Assembly (NCBI GenBank): GCA_001579985.1
Contig: LRSR01008821.1
Location: forward strand, 81,667-145,666
Origin: Hypsibius dujardini
Taxonomy: Eukaryota > Tardigrada > Eutardigrada > Parachela > Hypsibiidae
DNA length: 64,000 bases
Direction of reading: 5' to 3'
Under the pieces are notes generated by a model, which worked only from the letters and a program-made list of their open reading frames with translations, had not been told where the DNA came from and did not search any database. A program made the position numbers and the translations under genes. Below are positions 49,283 to 60,573 of the stretch, piece by piece (position 1 is the stretch's first letter; each line of letters starts with the position of its first letter).

Positions 49283-49631
49283 ATGTATCGGTACTCTAAA
49301 ATGTTCTGCGTCCTGGCCATTTTCTTGTTGTGTGCATTTGTGGAAATCAACGCTTTGCCGAATAAGGCTTTGCAAGGAAATCCTTCACTGCATGCTGTTA
49401 ATCAGGGTCAACGTAAGATAATATCCGTTCACTTTTGAATCGATTTAAATTTAATTGTATGTTTTGTTTGCAGGACTAAATCCCTTATTGGGGAAGAAAC
49501 AACTTAATCCACATCAAAACAGGCTGGCTGCGAGAATTGCCAGTGTAACTGGTACCGCTACTCCAGGAACAATCACCAAGACCACTCTAGCAGGCGCGGC
49601 TAAACTTCCGACACAAAAGCCGTTTCGTTAG
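49283..49631 (+). CDS. KPFR-tail secreted peptide, intact copy 3
   Basis: Exons 49283-49412 and 49474-49631 join across a 61-nt intron (GTAAGA...TTTGCAG, phase 1) to give 95 residues. The signal peptide is MYRYSKMFCVLAIFLLCAF..INA. The mature part, about 70 residues, is basic and Cys-free. Conserved blocks are LPNKA, GKKQLNPHQNRLAARIASV, TGTATPGTITKTTLAGA and LPTQKPFR. The same intron position and tail occur at four other loci in the window. No known family is recognised. A small extracellular effector, antimicrobial or signalling peptide is possible, but nothing in the sequence decides this. Confidence 0.8.
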
Positions 49632-50109
49632 TATGATCAAATAACTGTTTTACAAACGGTGTGATATCAAGTACCTGTATGGCACATTTCACTAACATGA
49701 GTAAAAAGTTAGCTAAAACATTCTCGACTATTTTGTCTCTATTTGCGAGAACTCAGATGTGGATTTATTTGATTACACAACGTAGCTTCTGTGATGAAAG
49801 TATTGAAATGCGAAATGGGCTGCCTATAAAAAAACGGTGTTGTCCCTCGTTTTGGTGAAACAAACAGTAATTATTATAACAAATTATCCGTCTTTGTCGT
49901 AACTTCAAAACATAGAAATGGTGGGACGTCCATCTTCCGAAATGATTAATTCAGAAAGATGATAAAACACCAGTATGATATATTTTTTGCTCCACATATT
50001 TGGAACTGCTCTTAGATTGTTCGATCACAAACAAAGAAAATATGAGACGATCGAGCTTTATAAATATCTTCGATTTTTTGTGTTCAAATTCAAACTGCTC
50101 GCAACCATA
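49632..50109. other. No gene seen
   Basis: 3' flank of the peptide gene. Confidence 0.35.
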
Positions 50110-50840
50110 AAAATCACACTTTGCACATGCTGAAACAAAAATTCTCCCATTTGAAAAGCCTGAAATATATTGCGACGGCTCAACGGAATTTGCGGACGTC
50201 TTGGTGAGAGATTACCGGGTGCGAGAGAACTTTGAGAATATACTAAAATTGTTGAATCTAACCCTTTATGAACTGATAAAAAAAATTATGCTGTATTTCA
50301 AAAGAAGATCTATAGATATAGATATATAGAAGATATATAGATATAGAAGATCTAAACATTTGCTTGGTTCGACGTTGGGGCAGAAGCGGGACAGGTGCTA
50401 AGCATTGTTTTGTGGCAGCACCTAAAAATTAAGCGTGGCCTGGTTAATGATATATTTTGTCAAGTTCGCTGACCCAGATCAAAACTGGTTCGCATTTCTC
50501 AAAGCGGAGTGTGAGCAAAAAAAATTTGAATTATGTATGTTGTACTTTGATGGAGCTATGCCATGCAAAAAAAAATCAATTTGACGGCAATTTTAGTTCT
50601 GAGAAAAAGAAAATCTCGCAGGGTCAAGTTCAGCCAGTTTTTTGAATCTGCATCCCTAACTTTAGACCAAAACTGGAGACTTAAAGTGTAACAACAAACA
50701 CTATCTTTTAGTAACGAAATCGGTGAAATAATTTGGCTCTTCAATGTAACTGAAATTATCCCAATCGCGTAAAAACGGAGAAAGTCACTAGCGTAGACCC
50801 GTACACCACTTTTGAGTGTAAAATTTTTTACATTTTTTTA

Positions 50841-51099
50841 AAGAGGTCTCCCTCAATTTCGTGGTGCACGATTGATTGAATATTTCTGATTTTTTTGTAC
50901 AGTACACTATTATAGATCTATAGTTTGCCGTTTTGGTTTTTTAGATTCGCTTTAAAGTTGAGGGAGATGTGAAATACGGTCCATTGGACAAATTATAACA
51001 ATGTTGGTCCTTGGGTTTTCCGAAAAAACTTCTGATTCAACAATCTGAATCTCAATTTTGAAAGTGATTTGGATAGCCATCAAAGTGAGCTCTCCAGTG
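50841..51099. repeat. Dispersed repeat, copy 2
   Basis: Same-orientation copy of window positions 1-259. It lies within the insertion that splits the duplicated promoter region of a peptide pseudogene. Confidence 0.85.
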
Positions 51100-51677
51100 C
51101 AAAATATATTTTATCGATAGCAAACACAAAGTTCAAGCAAGGGCCTGCGAAGGCCAGTGCCAAAAGCTTTCCCGCATCTGGTATTCTTATCTTATATCTC
51201 AAGCAACAGTCCGGCTTTCAACATAAATAACTGTCGCAGCAGGTGATTGCTTTGTACTATTTTACATAATTTTTGATTTGGAAAAAATATTTGAAACCGA
51301 ACAGATGGTTGAAAAAATGGACGTGGTCTCGTGTAAATGCCGTAATCTTGTAAATTTCAAGATTTGCAATTCAGTTGGGTTTTGTTTACGATCAGTGGTG
51401 TCATGAATTACTGAATTACCGGACAAGTGCGCAACAATGATTTAGAATAAGGCAAATTATACCCAGGCATTGAATTCCTTAAGCTCCTGAGGTGAATTGT
51501 ATTGCCAACATTGTTCACCGGATGCGCCTTAGAAAGAAATATAGCTCTTCACTTTGTCTAATTAAAGCCGGGTCCTCCCGTACGCGCCATACATATGAAA
51601 ATCCAAAGGAATTATCAAACTACCTAGCGCAATACCTTCTTACAATTAAATAAACCAGCAAAAAGGCAACCAGCAAA

Positions 51678-51775
51678 ATGGAGTATTACATACAGTTTTT
51701 ATGCCCCTTCATCATTTTCATGATGTGAACGTCAATGCAATTTTTCCGAGTGACAACATTTGTCTGCAAAACATC
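51678..51775 (+). pseudogene. KPFR-tail secreted peptide, fragment copy 4
   Basis: Only the signal-peptide exon remains: ATGGAGTATTACAT... gives MEYYIQFLCPFIIFMM followed by TGA, against MDYYMKFLCFLMFMAC of the intact copy. A deletion removes the end of the leader, and exon 2 is absent. The upstream 500 bases are conserved with the intact copy at 58680. Confidence 0.8.
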
Positions 51776-52151
51776 AGGTCAGACCCGGCAAAAATACGGT
51801 CGAATTTATAATATTTTTTGGTTTTGCCCGCTGACACAGCTCCGGTAAAGTCTCGCAAATTAAGCCTAAATTTCTTTAGGTAGCACGTGCAAAATATTTC
51901 CGGTTATATAGGTATATATTGTTCAGTTTTCATGTTAATTGCGAAGTCAGCTAGGATGGAGAGCACAAATCCTAAGACTAAAGTAATAGTGCTAACATGT
52001 CACGTATCTGCAACAAAGAAAATAGTCATATTACAATTATTTGAAAGAGAAAGCAATGAAGTATGAAGTTAAACGAAACAGAAGCATTTTGAATGTAAAT
52101 ACCCGACACACTATCGAATTCAAACAGACATGAAAGTCCGGAATGATACAG
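51776..52151. other. No gene seen
   Basis: No supported feature. Confidence 0.3.
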
Positions 52152-52710
52152 CTATCTATCCTTGGGGTACGAAAGACGGATGCGGTCGTCGAAGGTCTTG
52201 CACCAGACGCGCTTTGATATCGTCTTCTGCGGCATTTCTCGAACCCACTTGGTATTTGGATATTTCCGAGCCTTGTTGTTGCGGACAGCGGACAGGTGGC
52301 CTGTAATGATTTAGAAAACTGTATGTTTTACATAGTTTAGTCAAGGAGCAGATTCGGATAAAATTATATCGAACCGATAGTTCTCACTTTGCTTAAAAAA
52401 AACATTGATCACGCATTATCAAGCTAATCATCCGTTCTCACCATAAAGCGCCTTCAGGGATTAGTTGCCAAACAGTTTTACAAATCCAACAGATCTCTGT
52501 TTCATTTCGCGAGCCTTCACTAGTTTGTTGCCGTACTTCAGCGAGTCGGAATCCTTCTCCCACGCCACGAGCTCGGCACGATCGACAAATATCGGTGCCT
52601 GTACCGAGCCGATATTCTTGAAAGTCGCTAAGTCCACTGGATCCGGCTCGTTGAGACACGAGAAGTCCACAGAGACTATGTCTGGAAATCAAAAAAAAGT
52701 ACACATACAT
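52152..52710 (-). CDS. Two-exon locus, reading frame unresolved
   Basis: A GTGAGA donor after 52442 and a TTACAG acceptor before 52300 define an intron of 141 nt. Frame 1 starts ATG at 52710 (TATA-like CTATAAAAG near 52750), crosses the intron without a stop and ends at 52156. It encodes CRSCRARG, CWICKTVW and PPVRCPQQ, but is Ser/Arg/Gly-rich like a shadow frame. Frame 2 enters through an acceptor at about 52688 and looks more like a real protein (FSCLNEPDPVDLATFKNIG, RNNKARKYPNTKWVREMP, VWCKTFDDRIRLSYPKD). It has one in-frame TAA before the intron and would then be a pseudogene or need a different splice. I cannot identify either product. Confidence 0.4.
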
Positions 52711-53842
52711 TGATTACATCATTTTGGTAAGTTTTTGCCGAGGAACTCCTTTTATAGTACAGCTATGTTTTAATCCTTGGACAGTATCGTTAAAACTGAT
52801 TTAATTACTATCTGCCGTGTCAAAACGAAAACACCAATCGCCAATCAGAAATAACACCTGACTGCTTGTTCAGTACTATCAATGACCTCTGATATTAACT
52901 ATTCTTAGAGTCGGAGCCCAATGTATTATTTTTAAGTATTGTTTATAAATCTATAATTATGAGTAAATTATTTTTTAAAAATGAAATTTTTACAGTCAAA
53001 ATTGGGGAAATGGATTATTCCAATGTTTTCCCAACTTTAAATTTCTGCCGAGAAATAGTTTTCATATCCTGACCGATATTTTTTTTTTACAATTACCCTT
53101 ATTCTAGTTAATAAATAAATAAAACGAAAAATCTGAAAAAATTATAAAGATTCTGGATTCCTCATCTGAAAATCGCCATAATTGGGTTAATCTGGAAAAA
53201 TCCACTAGCGCTCAGTAAAATTAGCCTTACCAAGTTTCGCCGGCGTTCAGGTGCTTTTTAAACCAATGGAGAATTCAGAGACTGGTCTTATCCAAAAAAT
53301 CTACTCTTTCTGCAAAATATAACACCGTAAAGAAGTTCAGTTATTTCAAACCTTGCGGAGAATAATTTCGACGCGGAAACTCCGAATCATTTTAGTCAGT
53401 TTCATAACTTATTTTCCATTTACGGAATTATTAAAATATGCCTCGTGGTTATGCGGAATTTCAATGTTGAACAGCAGTGAAAGTCTTATCTTCAAAACAT
53501 ATTCAACATATTTTCTTAACACTATCTCATTTATTAATGCAATTAGAACTGACTGGAGTCAGCGGACTATTTTTTTAAATCAGGAAATTTGTTTTTTTCT
53601 GACCTAATGATTACCCAGTGTTGTTTTTCTAAATATGATGTAATGCCAGCGAAACTTTATGAATACGTTCTTCGATTTTGAACAAATATTCAATTGATAC
53701 CAATTGTTTCTAAGGTAAATTTTCAGTGGGATAGTGCAAACAGATTTCGTTAAAAATTAGATATTTACATAAGTGATTCTGAATTGGTGTTTTGAAACAA
53801 TTAATGAGACATCAAACACTAAAATACATGTAAATGTAGTTG
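52711..53842. other. No gene seen
   Basis: AT-rich. An 84-codon frame at 53353-53607 (+) has no support. Confidence 0.3.
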
Positions 53843-54573
53843 TCATTTCTTCCCATGCATCTTTTCAACCAGACGAGCAAGCCTGGCTTGGACATCAGCT
53901 GAGTCGTTCTTCTTCAAGTAATCTGAAATAAAACAATTAATTGCGTCGTTTACCACGAAATAAATAAAGCAAATTACGAACGTTGTATGTCCATGCCATA
54001 TTTTTCGATGGAAATGAGACTCTTTGTCCTTTAGTCAACTGAAACCACACTAGTTTGATTGCTGAGATCCTCAACTAAGAAAGAAATGATTGTGAATTAA
54101 AAGGTAAAGTAGATCAAAGCAGAGAGAACAGATAGACGTACAGAGAGTCAAACATACAGGTAGACAGAATAACAGAAACGAAAACAGGCAAGCCAACAGA
54201 TAGATGGAAAAACGGGCAAAAAAGCAGACCTTCACAAACACTGAGTGTAGACAAAAAGAAATGCATTTGCTGACAGAAAGTAAACACAGATATATGGAAA
54301 CAAATTAACACAGGGCTACCGGATGAAAACTATTGGTTACAGCGATACCTTTGATTTCGCCCAAAAGCTCGACAGTTTCAGAGGAAACATCAGCCGCATC
54401 AGTAACAGCGACAGGGTGCCAATTGTGAACGTGAAGCAGACTGCTCGATGAGACTTACGCTGCCGGAAGTAAACTCTTGTTTATGACTTCCAGTTTAGCT
54501 CCCTCCGTTTCAGATCAAGTGTCACTCGACGGATTCCTGCTTCTCACGCTGGCATCAAAACTACTGCCGCCAT
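53843..54573 (-). CDS. 65-aa protein encoded by three exons
   Basis: The exons on the minus strand are 54573-54548, 54440-54349 and 53922-53843, with introns of 107 and 426 nt (GTGAGA...GAGCAG; GTATCG...TTTCAG). The phases (2, then 1) fit exactly, and the joined frame runs from ATG GCG GCA GTA to TGA. The product starts MAAVVLMPAALLHVHNWHPV and continues with acidic DAADVSSETVELLGEIKDYL. It ends in a basic helix-forming tail (VQARLARLVEKMHGKK). It resembles a small cytosolic or mitochondrial helical protein rather than a secreted one. The family is not recognised. Confidence 0.6.
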
Positions 54574-54697
54574 CTTAAACACGCTCGGCGTGAGTTTCGC
54601 CGCTCCCAGTCCCTATTTTTGCGATGTCCTGTTGAGCCAAACCAGCACAGCCTGTTGCCTGTTGCAAACGGCTTCCATTGGCTTCCAGCCTGCGATG

Positions 54698-54730
54698 CTA
54701 TGCTATGCTATGCTATGCTACGCTATGCTG
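54698..54730. repeat. CTATG microsatellite
   Basis: About six copies of the 5-mer CTATG with one substitution. The flanking phrase TGGCTTCCAGCCTG.. is repeated on both sides. Confidence 0.85.
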
Positions 54731-54875
54731 TCGCTATGGCTTCCAGCCTGTTGCGAACGGCTTCCATTTGATCAAAGAGTTTGTACTTCTGACCGCGCTC
54801 CCGTCGGGTTGTGGGATTAGAAACTTCCTGAAATTCCAGAAGATTTACACTTTATCGTTGACCTACATTAATCCC

Positions 54876-55610
54876 CCGCGCTAAACTTTCTGACCAGACT
54901 ACGTGAGAAAGCATGTTCTCATGAGATCTGGTTCAGAACTGGCCCAGAATACCCCAGATCGGGCAAGAAATGACGAGAATGCTCCTCACGAAATTTTTTC
55001 GGATTTTCTCGCCAGAACCATGTGAGAATTCGGTGAGAATCACGCGAGACCCACGCGAGGAGAATCTCGCTAGATTTTGACCAGAATTACACGGAGTTTT
55101 CTGGCCAGAAATTCACCAGATATTTTTGTCGAGATTGTTCGCCCGAAGTTTCCCAAGAAATTGGATGAATTTCAAGGAAACATTTTTCTACAAGAAAGCT
55201 CATTCTGATTTCCGTAAGTTTAATTTTTCCGAGCAACGCTAAAGTCAGTGTCGTGTGCAATTTTTCGAATCTTGCTTGCTGCTGTTTTTTACTTGCAGCG
55301 ACTGATACTACCGTACTTCGTACTTCATACATATTTCAAATTATTTGCTACTGCTGCTATCTGTTGGAACACAACTCTGAGTCATGCACTTTGGAATATG
55401 ATGCCAGTATTAATCTGCCTACTGGCATAACAAGTAAGTAGAAGCACTGTGAAGTTGTTCATCAAAAGTGTTCGACGGATGGGATAAACAATATATTATT
55501 TTATTCCCTCTCTTTAGGTTCATCAAAACATATCGCCCATGTATGGAGAACCTGCATATCCACATTATGCATGGTTTGCCAAGTGAGTGTAGTGGCATTC
55601 ATAGTGAACC

Positions 55611-55643
<33 letters not shown>

Positions 55644-55647
55644 TAGT

Positions 55648-55705
<58 letters not shown>

Positions 55706-56582
55706 AAGAGAGACAGAGAGACAGACAGACAGAAAGAGAGACAGACAGACAGATGGAAAGACAAACATGCAAGCAAATAAATATACAGGCGAACAGACAG
55801 ACACATAGGCATACAGACATACAGCGCGGCAGGCACACTGACAAACAGACAAACAGACAGACAAACAGACAAACAGACAAACAAACAAATAGACAGGTAG
55901 GCAGGCATATGTATGGACCGACATAAGCGGGAGATGCTACTGTACAAACAAGAAGACGCAGATTGATTAACTCTAGGCGGATAGATTTGGATACTAAATA
56001 TTTATTGGGGTTTTTTTTTCAGGGAACTCATCACAATCCGGAAAACGTGCTACAAAAATTAATAAAAATTTCATATTTTTTTAGTTAACATTGTTCTTTA
56101 TTTTGGTTGCGCTATTTGGAGTTTCTTTTCTGTCTGAATTGACTGCGGACAATTTTCGAACGTAAATATTATTTAACGTCTGTTTGAATAAAGGGTTCTC
56201 CGTTCTTTTCTGAGTTCGCTCTTTATGCATTTCCGGTTGCTGTTGTTTCAGAGGCGTGGTTCACGTTGTTTCTTTGACCAATCAAAACAAGACGGTACTT
56301 CATTGTTATTGGTCTATACTTCACGAGATTTAACGATAATAATTTAATTGAGCAATGGCTGAATGGCGGGAGAATGTTTCTGACGAATTGTAATTGACTA
56401 TTCTGGTGAGATCTGGCGGAGATCTCGTCAGATACTTTTCAGAGATTTCTGGCGAGAAATGCCGGATTTCTCACCCAACATTCTTGCCAAGAATAGTATG
56501 TTAATTTTGTCAGATCTCGTGAGACAGTATATGGAGGATTCACCAGATCTGGGCCAGATCTGACGGAAATTTGGCGCTGGGA
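54876..56582. mobile_element. Putative foldback element containing the GACA array
   Basis: The first 230 bases (54876-55110) and last 180 bases (56405-56582) are rich in related, inverted motifs (CTGGCGAGATCT, TCTCGCCAGA, CCAGATCTGG). The outer ends pair as GCGCTAAACTTTCTGACCAG and the inverse of CTGACGGAAATTTGGCGC. Inside lie a possible exon-like stretch at 55300-55430 and the GACA array. Confidence 0.5.
55611..55906. repeat. (GACA)n / (CAGA)n microsatellite, about 300 bp
   Basis: Long imperfect tandem GACA with AGAG and AACA variants. The long open frames it creates on both strands are artefacts of the 4-base period and are not annotated as genes. Confidence 0.95.
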
Positions 56583-56764
56583 GGGATCCATGTTCTCAAA
56601 ACTAGGTAGGCCCTTGTTGAGTCCATTTTGAACAAAAGGGAACGGAATGGGATAGGCTTTATTGTAGTGATGCTGACCGATTTGCAAACATGTTAAACAG
56701 TCGTTAATTGTTGTTGCGCATATGCAAACATGTGTAACAATTCCAAGTTCACAAATGGGCGAAC

Positions 56765-57132
56765 AGTAGGTTGAAGATGGGGTCGACAATAGCCGACGAC
56801 GAGCGCGTCACCCCAAACTTTGCCTCAATATTAACAACAAGAACAACGGTGATGCGTGCGCCTGGGTGCAACCCCGTGGTGTAAGGGATAAGCAGAGAAG
56901 GGTCGATAGAGACGCAGAGTCATCGGTAAAGACCACCAAAACCGATGGATATTCGGTAATTGATAGCCGAAGCTATATACGTGAAAGAAGTGACGAGTGG
57001 TGAAACACCAGCTCCTGATTGAGCGGAGACGATTTGGTGCTCGACGTTGCACAGGATGTGACGGATTGGAGATGCCCGTTCAAACTCGAAAAACTTCATG
57101 AGTATATCACTGACAGAGTGGAACAGTTGCAT
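56765..57132 (-). pseudogene. Unidentified minus-strand frame with one stop
   Basis: From ATG at 57132 to TGA at about 56765 the frame is open except for one TGA after GGLYR. It contains RASPIRHILCNVEHQIVS and LLIPYTTGLHPGARITVVL. No family is recognised; it could be a transposon or viral relic, or chance. Confidence 0.2.
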
Positions 57133-57838
57133 GTAGGGCTATCTCGCGCTAGGCGCAGTGAGTGCCGTTCGAAATACATCGAACAGGAACTATGGCGGTG
57201 TACTGCAGCAAACTCGGTAAATGCGGGGTTGAGAGTGGCGGACTGACATGGTGGTAAAACCTACTAATGCCACGTACGGTATAGTAGCCAGGATAGGGCA
57301 TTCATTTAGGGCAAGTACGGTACGGCGGCGAACAACTCTAGACTACTAGGACAGTAGAATGAAGGGGTTAGGGAAGAGGTTTTTTGCGAAACCCCCGACC
57401 CTGATCTACTATCTATAGTAGCAGAGTCAGTAGAATAGTAAAAGGGCCAAGGATATTAATATTCCACTATAAATACATAATCGTGATACAAAATGTTCCA
57501 GTAATAATTCAGACCATGGGCTACTGGAAATAAGGTAGTAGAGTAGAAAGAGGGGCTTCTGGATATGCAATATTCGGCAATTTATCGAAAAAAGAATTGT
57601 TCAATGAAAGGTGAACTGCAGAAATGCAGAAGGAATTCTAGTCCAAAAATGATTCACTCCGAGTGGGGAAATACGTCCGGGTTTCAAAGAGAATCCGATT
57701 TATATCTTGAAGAGACTGGGGCTCAGGGAGGTCGAGTCTGGGCTGGACAATAGCCAGGCTGGTTGTGGCTCCCCAATTTCAGGCTGATTATTTCTCCGCA
57801 GTAATCTTTCCCATTTAACTATTTTATCGTTCCTTTTG

Positions 57839-57952
57839 ACGCTCGCTATGCCAACTATGCCGGGTATGCCAAATATTCTGGGTATGCCAACTATGCCGGG
57901 TATGCCGGGTATTCCGGGTATGCCCGTTATGCCAGTATGCCCGGACTGTGAG
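57839..57952. repeat. GCCGGGTAT 9-bp minisatellite
   Basis: About a dozen variants of (G/A)(C/T)(C/T)GGGTATGCC-type 9-mers. The plus strand would encode repeated M-P-G, and the minus strand repeated G-I-P. Confidence 0.85.
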
Positions 57953-58014
57953 GGCACAGCGGCCCTTCAAGGTCGTTGTTCCAAAACTCGCCAGTATACG
58001 AACCTTTCCTTCCC

Positions 58015-58128
58015 TTCACCTCTAATCTCCTTTACCAGAAAAGTGTTACCTATATTCTTTTCCTGTTATTCAGTCTAATAGTTTGTATGTTAAGGTTCTC
58101 CCTCCGAGTAGGGACGGAGACTTGGCAC
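58015..58128 (+). mobile_element. Truncated 3' end of the LTR found at 24 kb
   Basis: TTATTCAGTCTAATAGTTTGTATGTTAAGGTTCT and AGTAGGGACGGAGACTTGGCA match the last 110 bases of the solo LTR at 24006-24341. The LTR 5' part is missing. Confidence 0.6.
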
Positions 58129-58129
58129 T

Positions 58130-58780
58130 GTATATTTCAAGATGTGAGATATCACACATTTGAAAGGCCTGAAAAAAAACGATTCGACGGAATTTGCGGG
58201 GGTCTTGATGAAAGATTACTCTTATATCCCGAGCAACAGTCCAGCTTTCAACATAAAAAAGCTGTGGCAGCAGGTGATTGCTTTACACCATAATACTTAA
58301 TTTTCTGATTTGGGAAAAGCATTTGAAATCAAACAGATGGCTGGATAAATGTAAATTTCAAGAGGTGCACTTCAGTTGGGTTTTGGTTATCATTAGTGGT
58401 TTCATGAAATACTGAATTCTCGGACAAGTGCGCAACGATGATTTCGAACAAGGCACATCGTATCCAAGCATTGAATTGCTCAAGTTTCTGAGGTGAATTG
58501 TATTGCCATAATTTTTTCACCTGATGCGCCTAAGAAAGTATTATACTTCTTCATTTTGTCCAATTCAAGATGGTTTCTCCAGTACGCGGCACACATATAA
58601 AAATGCGGAGAAATTATCTAACTACCTAGCGCAATACCTTCCTACAATTTAATAAACCGACCAAAAGGCAACCAGCGAAATGGATTATTACATGAAGTTT
58701 TTATGCTTCCTCATGTTCATGGCGTGCGCGTTTGCAAACGTCAACGCAACCCCGAATAAGGCTGCGCAGGCAAACTCTCC
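58130..58780 (+). repeat. Segmental duplicate, source-like copy with an intact gene
   Basis: Matches 50110-50215 plus 51175-51775 and includes the promoter and first exon of peptide copy 5. Confidence 0.75.
58595..58603 (+). promoter_or_regulatory. TATA box of peptide copy 5
   Basis: CATATAAAAATG lies about 80 bases before the start codon. The matching position in copy 4 reads CATATGAAAATC, a damaged version. Confidence 0.55.
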
Positions 58781-59018
58781 CGTACATTTTTTGAGCCGGA
58801 ATCAACGTGAGAAGCCATGAGCTTGTTGTGTCATCTGGTTGAAAATGAAATAGGTTTTGTTTGCAGAAACAGGAGCAATATCAGGAAAGAAGCAACTCAA
58901 CCCACATCCAAACAAGCTAACTGCGCGAGTCGCAAGTGTGACCGGTTTCGATACTCCTGGCGTCTATCTGAAAACCACTACAAAAGCGTTTAAACTTTCG
59001 ACAGAAAGACCGTTCTGA
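58680..59018 (+). CDS. KPFR-tail secreted peptide, intact copy 5
   Basis: Exons 58680-58806 and 58867-59018 (intron 60 nt, phase 1, GTGAGA...TTTGCAG) give 92 residues. The signal peptide is MDYYMKFLCFLMFMACAFA..NA. The mature peptide is basic and Cys-free, with TPNKA, GKKQLNPHPNKLTARVASV and TGFDTPG. The C-terminus is LSTERPF rather than LPTQKPFR, so the tail has diverged. It is paralogous to 49283-49631. Confidence 0.8.
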
Positions 59019-60573
59019 AAATATATTCACAAACTATCTGTGCGAAACGTGTGTACGCATGCTTTCAAAACATGCGTCCACTTGTCACCATTTGAGAGGT
59101 CTCGTAGATAAAGAATTACCCTGTTATCCTTTTATGTGATGTAATTATTGTGAAAAAAGAAAACAGTAACAGATAAATTATGCCTCAATATTGAATTAGA
59201 AAAGCCAAATCTATCATCCCGACCGGTTCAAGCAAAAATAAAAGTAAATTATATCCATTCAGGCATCTGGATTTTTGGAATATCGAACGATTCATGTTGA
59301 AACCTAGCTCGTTTAACACATAGCTACCAGGATTTATAAAATGTAAATTATGCTCTTGCGGTTCAGTTCGGTTCATATGCCTAAAACTTTATGGCCGCCT
59401 GAGAAATAAGTCTGTAATTCCCTCAGTATACGTTGAACAAAATTTTACAGCGGATTTTTGAGATTAACGTTGATGAAGACTGAACAAAATTTTTCGTTAT
59501 TTTTATTGTTAGGTGGCGAGTAAAACTATCGTTCGAAGTTTTATTTGATGATTTTTTCTATAAAAAGATCATTGACTACATATTCACATCGTGTTTTGCT
59601 TTTACCATCTGTAAGAGCTGCGATCTAGACACGGCCTGGTGGTACGGCGGCATGCCGACCCTATACACCCGTACTTTCGGAAGATGATGGTATAAATAAA
59701 TGATTTGAACAGTCTGTCCCACTATATGTAAAATGATGAGAATCATTGACGGACAACGTGGTTGAAAGGAAACAGACAAATACACTAGATATTTGAGTGC
59801 AATAAACAGCATTATGTTATACACTATTATGTTACTATTATGTTACACTATAATTGGCTAGTTTTTCTTCAGTTTTTAACGAGGGGTTGTCAAAAGATAC
59901 CAGTGGTGGTTAAAAGATACCAGTACGCGTCTCACAATCAAACACGGCTTAAAAGATCATTTTTCTATTGATTGGGGTGCGTGGCAATCAAAATACGATA
60001 TTACATACTATAATTCTAGTCTGCCGGATGTTCACAATTGGCGAGTGTTCGTCCAATATTTGGCCAAAGCTAATTTGCCGAAAACGAAATTGGTGCATAC
60101 ACAGAGAAAATGCAGTTTTTCTCCAATTGTTTGTAAAAGAATGGCAAACGATTTGTCCTTTCTTTGTTTTCTTATTAAATTTGTAGTTGACATTTCGGTT
60201 TATTTTGTATGTAATATTTTTCTTATCTTTTTCGTATTAAACCTTTTTTTTATTTTCTTCACATGGTTTTTGTATGTCACGCCGTGCAGGTACGGTTACA
60301 GGGAAATAAGAGCGTTTACATTGAGAGACACTCCTTCAAACGGCTAATAAGCTAATCATTGCGTCAAGAGTAACCGCAATGCAACTCGTGTTGAGCTTAT
60401 GAAACTACTAAAGAGGAACGAGGGCTCAGTCCATATTAGGCGGCATCAGTCATTTTTTGTTAGTGCAAATTTTCTAAAAATTCTTTCAAGAGCTCCATGT
60501 TAGTTCGCCTGTCCGTCCAATCAGCAATTTGTAAGCTGGTTCATTCTTTAATGATTTCCTTCCATTAAAGTGC
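59019..60573. other. No gene seen
   Basis: AT-rich intergenic DNA. Open frames at 59576-59824 and 60045-60347 have no recognisable domain. Confidence 0.35.

Larger units (their letters stand above)
50110..51775 (+). repeat. Partial segmental duplicate of 58130-58780, split by an insertion
   Basis: The block near 50130-50215 (CGACGG/CAACGGAATTTGCGG) matches 58150-58215, and the block 51175-51775 (AGCAACAGTCC.GCTTTCAACATAAA, CAGCAGGTGATTGCTTT) matches 58210-58780. The two halves are separated here by about 0.95 kb of inserted DNA that contains the dispersed repeat at 50841-51099. Confidence 0.75.

Noticed and set aside
55248-55441. Possible exon (TTGCAG acceptor, GTAAGT donor) encoding a Cys- and Tyr-rich stretch
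   Set aside because: No partner exon with matching phase could be found, and it lies inside the presumed foldback element.
55468-55947. Long open frames of up to 152 codons on both strands
   Set aside because: They are products of the GACA tandem repeat; the translations are pure RQTD or CLSV repeats.
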